Assembly (NCBI GenBank): GCA_964492555.1
Contig: CAZBKQ010000038.1
Location: 1-24,846 of the forward strand
Origin: GCA-2709075 sp964492555
Lineage (GTDB): Bacteria > Pseudomonadota > Alphaproteobacteria > MPNO01 > UBA2964
Direction of reading: 5' to 3'
Length of the DNA stretch: 24,846 nt
The notes beneath the pieces were generated by a model. It was given only the letters and a program-made list of their open reading frames with translations, had not been told where the DNA came from and made no database searches. This document shows positions 14,489-24,846 of the stretch, piece by piece (positions within the stretch are counted from its first letter, which is position 1; every line of letters begins with the position of its first letter). The translations under genes were made by a program, and so were the position numbers.

Positions 14489-15487
14489 TTGCAGGCGCTG
14501 CTTACATGCCTGCGCGCGGCCGCTGAACCGACGCGTCTACGTCTTCTCGCGCTATGCGCCGAGGGAGACGTTACCGTATCCGAACTCACAGAGATTCTGG
14601 GTCAAAGTCAGCCGCGCGTTTCACGTCATTTGAAGCTGTTATGCGATGCCGGGCTGATTGACCGGTTCCGTGAAGGCGCCCGGGTTTTTTACCGGCTGGC
14701 TGATGACGGGTTGGCGGCGGGCAGCACCGCGCGCCGATTGACGGATCTTTTGCCTCTCGATGATTCCCAACTTGCCGGCGACCGCGCCCGGCTGGAGGAT
14801 ATCAAACGCATCCGCGCGGCGCGCGCAGAGGAATATTTCCGCGCGAACGCCGCCGAATGGGACTCCGTCCGTTCCCTCTATATCGACGAACGCGATGTTG
14901 AGGCCGCGCTTCAGGCGCGCTTTCCCGAACATGTCGCCGATTTGCTCGATATCGGCACGGGGACCGGGCGCATGCTGCAACTATTCGCGGACCGGGCGGA
15001 TCGCGGCATGGGTATCGATAGCTCGCGCGATATGCTGGCCGTGGCGCGCGCCAACCTGGAACGGGCCGGATTGCGTCATTGCCATGTCCGGCATGGCGAT
15101 ATGTACCGCCTGCCGGTAACCGAACCGGGTTTCGATGCGGTTATTATTCATCAGGTTTTGCATTACGCCCAGAACCCGGCCGCCGCGATTTCGGAAGCGG
15201 CGCGCGTCTTACGCCCGCGGGGCGTATTGCTGCTGGTCGATTTCGCGCCGCATGAGGTAGAGGCTCTAAGAGACGATCATGCGCACCACCGTCTTGGTTT
15301 TGAGGAAGCCGAAATTCGCGGCTGGTGCCGCGAAGCCGGATTGGAGGTTCTGGAACGGGACGCGCTGCCCGGCAATCCGCTGACGGTCAATATCTGGACC
15401 GCAGCCAAACCGGCAGAGGTCGCGTTTTCCGCGCCCGGTCAAACGATTTCAGAAGATGCACTCGAACAAATGGATGGTTTGCGGTGA
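14489..15487 (+). CDS. sahR: SahR: ArsR-family regulator fused to a SAM-methyltransferase domain
   Basis: A 332-residue two-domain regulator. The N-terminal ArsR winged helix (about 1-75) reads RAAAEPTRLRLLALCAEGD and SQPRVSRHLKLL, and lacks the CxC metal site of arsenic sensors. The C-terminal class I methyltransferase-like domain (about 145-305) has LDIGTGTGRML (motif I, 153-163) and acts as the ligand sensor. Known SahR proteins respond to S-adenosylhomocysteine and control methionine-cycle genes. The frame is open from TTG 14423, but that lies inside the promoter; TTG 14489, eight bases after AGGA, is preferred. It overlaps metF by four bases (GTGA), heading the sahR-metF-metH operon. Confidence 0.87.
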   Translation: MQALLTCLRAAAEPTRLRLLALCAEGDVTVSELTEILGQSQPRVSRHLKLLCDAGLIDRFREGARVFYRLADDGLAAGSTARRLTDLLPLDDSQLAGDRARLEDIKRIRAARAEEYFRANAAEWDSVRSLYIDERDVEAALQARFPEHVADLLDIGTGTGRMLQLFADRADRGMGIDSSRDMLAVARANLERAGLRHCHVRHGDMYRLPVTEPGFDAVIIHQVLHYAQNPAAAISEAARVLRPRGVLLLVDFAPHEVEALRDDHAHHRLGFEEAEIRGWCREAGLEVLERDALPGNPLTVNIWTAAKPAEVAFSAPGQTISEDALEQMDGLR

Positions 15488-16400
15488 ACAAAACCGATAA
15501 TTCAGAAAAACCCGTCGAATTGCCGTTTCCCGCGGGCGCGCCGAGAGATTTGCGCATTTCGTTCGAGTTTTTTCCGCCCAAAACGGAAAAGATGGCGGAG
15601 ACCTTGTGGAATGCGATCAAGCGGCTGGAACCGCTTGATCCCCGTTTTGTTTCGGTGACGTATGGCGCCGGCGGGACGACCCGCGAACGCACACATGAAA
15701 CGGTGGCGCGTGTCGCCAGAGAAACATCGCTAACGCCCGCCGCGCATTTGACCTGTGTCGCGGCAACGCGGGAAGAGGTTGATGATGTCGCGCGCGCATA
15801 TTGGGACGCCGGTATCCGTCATATCGTCGCGTTGCGCGGCGATCCGCCCGAGGGGGAGAGCGTCTATACCCCGCATCCCGGCGGTTACGCCTATGCCGCC
15901 GATCTGGTCGAAGGGCTGAAGAAGATCGCCGATTTTGAAATCAGTGTCGGCGCCTATCCGGAAACCCACCCGGAAGCGGGCAGCTCGGATGCCGATCTCG
16001 ATAATCTGAAACGCAAGCTGGATGCCGGCGCCGACCGCGCCATTTCGCAATATTTCTTCGGCGCCGAACCCTTCCTGCGTTTTATGGACAAGGTAAGGGC
16101 CGCGGGTATCGACGCGCCCATCGTTCCCGGTATTTTGCCGGTGCAGAATTTCGAACAGGTGGTGAAATTCAGCGCGATGTGCGGCACGACAGTGCCGGAC
16201 TGGCTGCGCGATCTGTTTGGCGGGCTTGATGACGATATCGAAACCCGCAAGCTGGTCGCGGCGACGGTCGCCGCCGAACAATGCCGTCAGCTTCAGGCCC
16301 ACGGCTATAACGAATTCCATTTTTACACGCTGAACCGCGCCGATCTTTCCTATGCCATCGCCCATCTGCTGGGTGTCCGGCCGGCGCACAAGGACAACTG

Positions 16401-16401
<1 letters not shown>
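15484..16401 (+). CDS. metF: Methylenetetrahydrofolate reductase
   Basis: A 305-residue flavoprotein (E. coli MetF is 296) that reduces 5,10-methylene-THF to 5-methyl-THF, the methyl donor for MetH. Motifs are ISFEFFPPKT with the catalytic glutamate (E28), FVSVTYGAGGTTRE, HLTCVAATREEV, IVALRGDPP and FEISVGAYPETHPEA. C-terminal YNEFHFYTLNRADLSYAI is typical. The start is GTG 15484, overlapping the sahR stop in GTGA; the frame continues upstream to 15325, but that part is inside sahR. Its stop overlaps the metH start by one base (TGATG), so translation of all three genes is coupled. Confidence 0.95.
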
Positions 16402-20150
<3,749 letters not shown>

Positions 20151-20152
20151 CG

Positions 20153-20176
20153 CCGCCGCGGTGCGGCGGTTTCTCT
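20153..20176 (+). terminator. Rho-independent terminator after metH
   Basis: CCGCCGC-GGT-GCGGCGG, a perfect 7-bp GC stem with a 3-base loop, starts three bases after the metH stop and is followed by TTTCTCT. It overlaps the last bases of the convergent secreted-protein gene. Confidence 0.75.
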
Positions 20177-20723
20177 AGGGCGCCGGTTCGACCGGGTTAC
20201 CGTCGGAATCAACCGGCACGCCGCTCTTCGTGTTTTCGCCCGGCAGGGTCTCATCGACCTCATCAATCCGCGGCTGGCTCTGCGGCGGCACAATGATGCC
20301 GGGACGTTTGCGGCCGAGCGGCTTGTAATTGGGAGCCGAAACCTCCCGCATCATCAAATCGACGCTCTTGCAGCGGAGCCCGCCTGGTTTTGTCGAATCT
20401 TCCGAAATGGTGATCGTCCCGCCGCCGGTAACCTTTACCTGTTTCTGAATGTTATGAGAGCAGTAAAGCGGGTTGCGGGACTTGCTGCGCACCGTCAGAT
20501 ACACCAGCCCGTGCTGCGATGTCCCCGGATTGCAGCGGTGATCGAACCAGTCGCAGCAGACCCTCTCTCCGGGCCGCACCAGACGATACCATTTCCCAAG
20601 CGGGTTATAGGAGGCGAGCTTTACCCGCATCTGCTTTGAAGCGTCATTGATGACGCAATAAGCGTCCGCCGCACCCGGCAGCGCCACGCAGAAAACGCCA
20701 ATCGCAAAAAGAAAACCGCGCAT
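20175..20723 (-). CDS. Secreted six-cysteine protein of unknown function
   Basis: A 182-residue protein with a signal peptide (MRGFLFAIGVFCVALPGAADA, cleavage likely after A21). The mature part has six cysteines (C23, C56, C57, C64, C88, C118), enough for three disulfides, in a region of predicted beta strands (CVINDASK, HGLVYLTVRS, KVTGGGTITI). A low-complexity proline/acidic tail covers about 140-182. The frame extends upstream to 20855 into thiC, but ATG 20723 starts the signal peptide. No family was recognised. It lies 70 bases after thiC on the same strand and may be read through from it, or have its own promoter; export to the periplasm or cell surface is the only safe inference. Confidence 0.7.
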   Translation of the reverse strand: MRGFLFAIGVFCVALPGAADAYCVINDASKQMRVKLASYNPLGKWYRLVRPGERVCCDWFDHRCNPGTSQHGLVYLTVRSKSRNPLYCSHNIQKQVKVTGGGTITISEDSTKPGGLRCKSVDLMMREVSAPNYKPLGRKRPGIIVPPQSQPRIDEVDETLPGENTKSGVPVDSDGNPVEPAP

Positions 20724-20787
20724 CGCGAACCCCGTCTCTCTGAGACAGAAATATGGGGCCCGGCGCGCGGTTTTCAAACGGCTTGAG

Positions 20788-20807
20788 AGGCGGCTACTCC
20801 GCCGCCT
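20788..20807 (-). repeat. Hairpin spanning the thiC stop codon
   Basis: AGGCGGC and GCCGCCT form a perfect 7-bp stem around a 6-base loop that includes most of the thiC stop codon (20794-20796). No T-run follows on the reverse strand, so it is at best a weak terminator; it may instead protect the 3' end or mark processing. Confidence 0.4.
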
Positions 20808-22644
20808 GTCCAGAGGCGCCGTCCTTTTCCTTCTCCACGACCTCGGCATCGACATAGACCTTGCCGCCGGTTTCCTTGAATTTCCGGGACATGTCCGCCA
20901 TGCCGCTTTGAGCGAAATCGCGGACTTCCTGACTGATTTTCATTGAGCAAAATTTCGGCCCGCACATGGAACAGAAATGCGCCACCTTGGCGCCTTCGGC
21001 CGGCAGGGTCTGGTCGTGGAAATCCTCCGCCGTTTCCGGGTCGAGTGCCAAATTGAACTGATCGCGCCAGCGGAATTCGAACCGCGCCTTGGACAAAGCA
21101 TCGTCACGCTGTTGTGCGCCCGGATGACCTTTCGCCAGATCGGCGGCATGCGCCGCCAGCTTGTAGGTCACCACTCCCGCCTTCACATCGTCGCGGTTGG
21201 GCAGGCCGAGATGCTCCTTTGGCGTCACGTAGCAAAGCATAGCGGTGCCGTACCAGCCGATCATCGCGGCCCCGATGGCGCTGGTGATGTGATCGTAGCC
21301 CGGCGCGATATCGGTGGTGAGCGGACCAAGCGTATAAAACGGCGCCTCGTCGCAGGCCTCCAGCTGCTTGTCCATGTTTTCCTTGATCAGATGCATCGGC
21401 ACATGGCCCGGCCCCTCGATCATTACCTGCACATCGTGTTTCCAGGCGATCTTGGTCAACTCGCCCAGCGTCGTCAGTTCGGCGAATTGAGCCTCGTCAT
21501 TGGCGTCGGCGATCGCGCCGGGACGCAGACCGTCGCCGAGAGAGAAGCTGACGTCATAGGCCTTCATCACCTCGCAGATTTCCTCGAAGTTGGTGTAGAG
21601 GAAGCTCTCTTCATGATGGGCGAGACACCATTTTGCCATGATGGAGCCGCCGCGGCTGACGATGCCGGTCACCCGGCTGGCGGTCATCGGGATGAAAGGC
21701 AGGCGAACGCCGGCATGGATGGTGAAGTAATCCACCCCTTGTTCGCACTGTTCGATCAGCGTGTCGCGATAGATTTCCCAGGTCAGGTCCTCGGCGATGC
21801 CGCCGACTTTTTCCAGGGCCTGATAGATCGGCACGGTACCGATCGGCACCGGCGAATTGCGGATGATCCATTCGCGGATATTGTGAATGTTGTCGCCGGT
21901 GGACAGATCCATGACCGTGTCGGCGCCCCAGCGGATCGCCCAGACCATCTTGTCGACCTCTTCCTCCGCGGTGGAGGCGACGGCCGAATTGCCGATATTG
22001 GCGTTGATTTTCACCAGGAAATTCCGCCCGATGATCATCGGCTCGATTTCCGGGTGGTTGATGTTGGACGGAATAATCGCCCGGCCGCGCGCGATCTCGT
22101 CACGCACGAATTCCGGCGTCACATAATCCGGGACCGCCGCACCAAAGCTGTTGCCACCCTGGCTGTTGGCTTCCGCCGCCGCCTCGCGCCCCAGATTTTC
22201 ACGGATCGCGATATATTCCATTTCCGGCGTGACGATGCCGGCCCGGGCGTAGGCCAGCTGTGTCACCGCCTTGCCGTCCTTTGCGCGCAGCGGGCGCTTT
22301 ATCTTGTTGGGAAATTCTGGCACCGCGCCGTGGGCGCGGGCGTTGAAGCCGTTATCGATCGGCTTGGTTTCGCGTCCGTCATATTCTTCTACATCGCCCC
22401 GCGCCCTGATCCAGGAATTGCGTAGATTGGGCAGGCCGGCGTCGATATCGATTTTTACATCCGGATCGGTGTAGGGGCCGGACGGGTCGTAGGCGACGAC
22501 CGGCGGCTCGGTGTCGCCGGTTTGCGCGATCTCACGCATCGGCACGCGGACGTCCTTGTGCTGCTTGCCTGTGACATAAATCTTGCGCGAGGCGGGCAGC
22601 GAACCGGTGGTTACGCCGCGTGTAAAGGCTGTGTCGTCTGGCAT
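20794..22644 (-). CDS. thiC: Phosphomethylpyrimidine synthase ThiC
   Basis: A 616-residue radical-SAM enzyme that rearranges 5-aminoimidazole ribotide to the HMP-phosphate pyrimidine of thiamin. The [4Fe-4S] ligands are C558, C561 and C566 in CSMCGPKFCSM, the non-canonical CX2CX4C of ThiC near the C-terminus. Other blocks are NINHPEIEPMIIG, NANIGNSAV, WGADTVMDLSTG, HAGVRLPFIPMT, MIEGPGHVPMH and LTTDIAPGYDHITSAIG. The start is ATG 22644, preceded by GGGAGGA; the frame continues upstream to 22755 only because it runs into the riboswitch. Expression is probably controlled by that TPP riboswitch. It follows the thiZXY transport genes on the same strand. Confidence 0.97.
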   Translation of the reverse strand: MPDDTAFTRGVTTGSLPASRKIYVTGKQHKDVRVPMREIAQTGDTEPPVVAYDPSGPYTDPDVKIDIDAGLPNLRNSWIRARGDVEEYDGRETKPIDNGFNARAHGAVPEFPNKIKRPLRAKDGKAVTQLAYARAGIVTPEMEYIAIRENLGREAAAEANSQGGNSFGAAVPDYVTPEFVRDEIARGRAIIPSNINHPEIEPMIIGRNFLVKINANIGNSAVASTAEEEVDKMVWAIRWGADTVMDLSTGDNIHNIREWIIRNSPVPIGTVPIYQALEKVGGIAEDLTWEIYRDTLIEQCEQGVDYFTIHAGVRLPFIPMTASRVTGIVSRGGSIMAKWCLAHHEESFLYTNFEEICEVMKAYDVSFSLGDGLRPGAIADANDEAQFAELTTLGELTKIAWKHDVQVMIEGPGHVPMHLIKENMDKQLEACDEAPFYTLGPLTTDIAPGYDHITSAIGAAMIGWYGTAMLCYVTPKEHLGLPNRDDVKAGVVTYKLAAHAADLAKGHPGAQQRDDALSKARFEFRWRDQFNLALDPETAEDFHDQTLPAEGAKVAHFCSMCGPKFCSMKISQEVRDFAQSGMADMSRKFKETGGKVYVDAEVVEKEKDGASGQAAE

Positions 22645-22699
22645 GAATTCCTCCCTTATGCATCGACGGACAACCCGGAAATGGCTGGAAGAGGAAATC
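22645..22699 (-). promoter_or_regulatory. Possible Shine-Dalgarno sequestering helix of thiC
   Basis: On the reverse strand GATTTCCTC (22699-22691) is complementary at 8 of 9 positions to GAGGAATTC (22653-22645), which contains the thiC ribosome binding site. Pairing would hide the site. It lies just after the riboswitch aptamer and so could be the switching platform. Base pairing is seen in sequence only; no folding was computed. Confidence 0.45.
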
Positions 22700-22718
22700 G
22701 GGGTGAGAAATGGCAGCC

Positions 22719-22846
22719 CGTATCCCTTCGCCGGCATTACCCGGATCAGGTTCAATGGGTCTCCGCATTGTGCAAAAATTCACAATAATCGTATCGTGAA
22801 ATTTCGGACCGGCGGAATCTCAGCCCCCTAGCGGGGCTCCCCAAGC
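22719..22846 (-). promoter_or_regulatory. TPP riboswitch (THI element)
   Basis: The reverse strand carries the conserved aptamer parts in order: GGGGAGCCCC, then GGGGGCTGAGA, then ACCCATTGAACCTGATCCGG, then GTAATGCCGGCGAAGGGA. These match the thi-box consensus that binds thiamin pyrophosphate. The P3 arm between TGAGA and ACCC is extended to over 50 bases, closed by TCCGC/GCGGA. It begins within about ten bases of the thiY stop (22855) and ends about 75 bases before thiC. It should switch off thiC when TPP is plentiful, probably by hiding the ribosome binding site, since no terminator with a T-run was seen after it. Confidence 0.95.
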
Positions 22847-22854
22847 CGTGTCGA

Positions 22855-23796
22855 TTATTTCAATTCGACGGCGAAAGTATCCAACGCAGGGGTCGTTTTG
22901 ACAATCCCCTGTTTTTTCAGAAAGGCGGCGAATGCGTCATAGCGATTTACGTCAAGCGCGCCGGGCCGCAACGCGAAGCGCGGCAGCGTATCCCGCCATG
23001 CGCGCCGGTTAAGCTCGTCATCGAGCTTCTTGCGGCCCTTGATAAACAGCTTCCAGCTTTCCTGCGGATGGTTCACCAGATACTGCACGCCGGCCTCGAT
23101 GGCATTGACGAACTTGCGCATCTCGGCGCGCTCCAGGTCCTTGCGGTTGGCGACGACGATCAGCTCGTCATAGGCGGGCACGCCTTCCTCCTCGACATAG
23201 AACGCCTTGCCCGCTCGGCCCTTGAGGTCGAGCTGGTTGAGCTCGAAATTGCGGAATGCGCCGATTACCGCATCGACCTTGCCGGAGATGAGCGCGGGGG
23301 AGAGGGCGAAATTCACGTTGATGAGCTCGATATCCTTGAGCGTCATCTTGTGGCGCGCCAGCATCGCGGAGAGCAACGCATCCTCGAACCCGCCGACAGA
23401 GAACCCGACCTTCTTGCCCTTAAGGTCCGCGATCGATTTGATCGCGCCGTCTTTCAGCACCACCAGTGAATTCAGCGGGGTCGCCACCAATGTCGCGATG
23501 CGGACCAGCGGCAGGCCGCGATCGGCATGGATATGCAATTGCGGCTGATAGGAAATGGCGAGATCGGCCTTGCCCGCAGCCACTAGCTTGGGCGGCGCGT
23601 TGGGATCGGCCGGCGCCTTGAATTCGACCTCCAGCCCGGCATCTTTGAAATAACCGCGCTCCTGCGCGACATAAAGCGGCCCGTGATCCGGGTTGATGAA
23701 CCAGTCGAGCAAAACCGTCAGCTTCTCGGCGGCGAATACGGGCGCCGTTGCGGTCAACGCGACGGCCAGCGCGGCCGCCGTCAAGAAATTCTTCAT
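22855..23796 (-). CDS. thiY: ThiY-like substrate-binding protein of a thiamin-pyrimidine ABC importer
   Basis: A 313-residue NMT1/THI5-like binding protein. A signal peptide covers about 1-22 (ending APVFA). The mature start KLTVLLDWFINPDHGPLYVA and the following GLEVEFKAPADPNAPPKLVAAGKADLAISYQPQ are typical of ThiY, which binds formylaminopyrimidine in known systems. Its place with thiX, thiZ, a TPP riboswitch and thiC supports a pyrimidine-precursor ligand, but the ligand is inferred. ATG 23796 follows GGGAG by about seven bases. It is 24 bases after thiX on the same strand. Other NMT1-family receptors bind riboflavin, sulfonates or nitrate analogues, so context carries much of the call. 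Confidence 0.85.
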   Translation of the reverse strand: MKNFLTAAALAVALTATAPVFAAEKLTVLLDWFINPDHGPLYVAQERGYFKDAGLEVEFKAPADPNAPPKLVAAGKADLAISYQPQLHIHADRGLPLVRIATLVATPLNSLVVLKDGAIKSIADLKGKKVGFSVGGFEDALLSAMLARHKMTLKDIELINVNFALSPALISGKVDAVIGAFRNFELNQLDLKGRAGKAFYVEEEGVPAYDELIVVANRKDLERAEMRKFVNAIEAGVQYLVNHPQESWKLFIKGRKKLDDELNRRAWRDTLPRFALRPGALDVNRYDAFAAFLKKQGIVKTTPALDTFAVELK

Positions 23797-23820
23797 ACCA
23801 ATCTCCCTTGTTTTCGCGTG

Positions 23821-24552
23821 CTACCAGCGGATATAGCGGCGCAGCGCGGCGTCTATCGAGAAATACAGGATGCAGGAGAAGATGGCCAGCACAAGCAGCG
23901 CCGCGAACATCACCTCGATCTGCAGCCGCGCATTGGCGTGCAGCATCAGATATCCCAGCCCGGCGCTGGACCCCACCCATTCGCCGACAATGGCGCCGAT
24001 GGGGGCGACGGCGGCGGCGACGCGAAGCCCCGACCCGAAGGCCGGCATGGCGGCGGGCAGCCGGATACGGAGAAGCGCTGTGCGGCCGGTCGCGCCCATG
24101 ACCCTGGCGAGGTCGAGCCAGCCCTGTTCCGTGCGTTTCAGTCCGTCATAAAAGGCCGCGGTCACCGGGAAAAAGATGATCAGCACGGCCATGGCGATTT
24201 TTGACGCCGCGCCATAGCCCAGCCAGAGAACCAGAATGGGTGCCAGCGCGAAGACCGGGACTGCCTGGCTGATCACCAGCACCGGCATCAGCCAGCGTTG
24301 CGTTGGCCGCCACATCACCATGACCAGCGCGCTGCCGCCGCCGAGGATTGTGCCGATCACAAGCCCGGCGATGATTTCGGCGAAGGTGATGACGGCATGT
24401 TCCGCCAAGAGATCGTATTGCTCCAGAAGCGCCGTCAGCACTTTGGCGGGGCCCGGTAGAATGTAATCCGGCGCCCCGCTGATCCAGACAATGATCTGCC
24501 AGAGCGCGATCAGCCCGGCGAAGATGATGGCGGGACGGATGAGCCTAGCCAT
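23821..24552 (-). CDS. thiX: ABC transporter permease, ThiX-like
   Basis: A 243-residue inner-membrane permease of the BPD_transp_1 family with about six membrane segments. The cytoplasmic coupling (EAA) loop reads LARVMGATGRTALLRIRLPAAMP, followed by the conserved AIVGEWVGSSAGLGYL. It should form the channel used by ThiY and ThiZ. The ATG at 24552 overlaps the end of the ATPase gene by eight bases, so coupled translation is likely. Substrate assignment rests on the neighbouring thi genes. Confidence 0.85.
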   Translation of the reverse strand: MARLIRPAIIFAGLIALWQIIVWISGAPDYILPGPAKVLTALLEQYDLLAEHAVITFAEIIAGLVIGTILGGGSALVMVMWRPTQRWLMPVLVISQAVPVFALAPILVLWLGYGAASKIAMAVLIIFFPVTAAFYDGLKRTEQGWLDLARVMGATGRTALLRIRLPAAMPAFGSGLRVAAAVAPIGAIVGEWVGSSAGLGYLMLHANARLQIEVMFAALLVLAIFSCILYFSIDAALRRYIRW

Positions 24553-24846
24553 TGTTGCCGCCGATCAGATTGAGGATTGCCGCCTGCGCCGCGGCCATGC
24601 CGTCCCCGTCGATCCGCCGGGGCGTCGCGCCGGGCGGTAGCGGATCAAGCTGTGTCAGCGCGGCCGGACGCCCCGACATGACGAAGATGCGATCGCCCAG
24701 ACGCAGCGCCTCCAGCGGGTCGTGGGTGACCAGCAGCACGGTTCGGCCAGAGAGTATTTCCGCCGCCAGATCCTGCAGCTCCAGCCGTGTGATCGCATCG
24801 ACGGCGGAAAAGGGCTCATCCATCAAAACGACCGGCCGGTCCTCGA
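24545..24846 (-). CDS. thiZ: ABC transporter ATPase, ThiZ-like (5' part outside window)
   Basis: The C-terminal 100 residues of an ABC ATPase; the gene runs off the right edge. Visible are Walker B and the D-loop in VVLMDEPFSAVDAITR, and the H-loop in LLVTHDPLEALRLGDR. The P-loop and signature lie outside the window. The internal TTG at 24826 is part of VVLM, not a start. It probably energises import through the ThiX permease. The short C-terminus lacks an extra regulatory domain, as in nitrate/sulfonate/thiamin-precursor-type ATPases. Confidence 0.85.
   Translation of the reverse strand, partial: EDRPVVLMDEPFSAVDAITRLELQDLAAEILSGRTVLLVTHDPLEALRLGDRIFVMSGRPAALTQLDPLPPGATPRRIDGDGMAAAQAAILNLIGGNNG

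Noticed and set aside
20977..22425. 482-codon forward-strand open frame opposite thiC
   Set aside because: It is the codon-bias shadow of the highly conserved ThiC coding strand, with no ribosome binding site or known domain.
22645..22755. N-terminal extension of thiC into the leader
   Set aside because: The extra 37 codons read through the riboswitch 3' half; ATG 22644 has a strong ribosome binding site and begins ThiC-like sequence.

Overview
The window reads as chromosomal DNA of an alphaproteobacterium. Supporting signs are the moderately high GC, an ArsR-methyltransferase regulator of the SahR type heading a metF-metH operon, a DUF1194 pair, a Bcr/CflA exporter and tightly packed, often overlapping genes. 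The order cannot be fixed from this sequence. No mobile element, CRISPR array, tRNA or rRNA was seen, and no stretch over about 300 bases lacks a gene.

Region 1 (1-3497, + strand) is a biotin-dependent carboxylase operon. It holds the tail of an unknown upstream gene, a carboxyltransferase subunit, a biotin carrier protein and a biotin carboxylase. The set is complete in principle, but its acceptor substrate is not evident. A short AccB N-terminal-like module appears to recur at the ends of its subunits.

Region 2 (3498-11743) is mixed. It has two translationally coupled secreted DUF1194 (vWA-like) proteins, an EamA permease, a Bcr/CflA MFS exporter, a CaiB/BaiF CoA-transferase, a cold-shock protein, a two-domain class II aldolase-like protein whose second domain has lost its metal ligands, a protein of the 4,5-dihydroxyphthalate decarboxylase/periplasmic-binding fold, and a 32-residue membrane peptide with a near-perfect ribosome binding site.

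Region 3 (11896-20177) carries ettA (ribosome-associated ABC-F protein), an orphan MlaC-family lipid-binding protein, and the sahR-metF-metH methionine-cycle operon. A 20-bp near-palindrome, a probable SahR operator, lies between the -35 and -10 boxes of a candidate promoter. A rho-independent terminator closes the operon.

Region 4 (20175-24846, - strand) is a thiamin-pyrimidine locus: thiZ (cut by the window edge), thiX and thiY encode an ABC importer, followed by a TPP riboswitch that starts just after the thiY stop, then thiC. A secreted six-cysteine protein of unknown function lies downstream. Methionine and thiamin synthesis thus converge on either side of the metH terminator. ThiC is a radical-SAM enzyme and MetH needs SAM for reactivation, but the sequence shows no regulatory link between the two loci.
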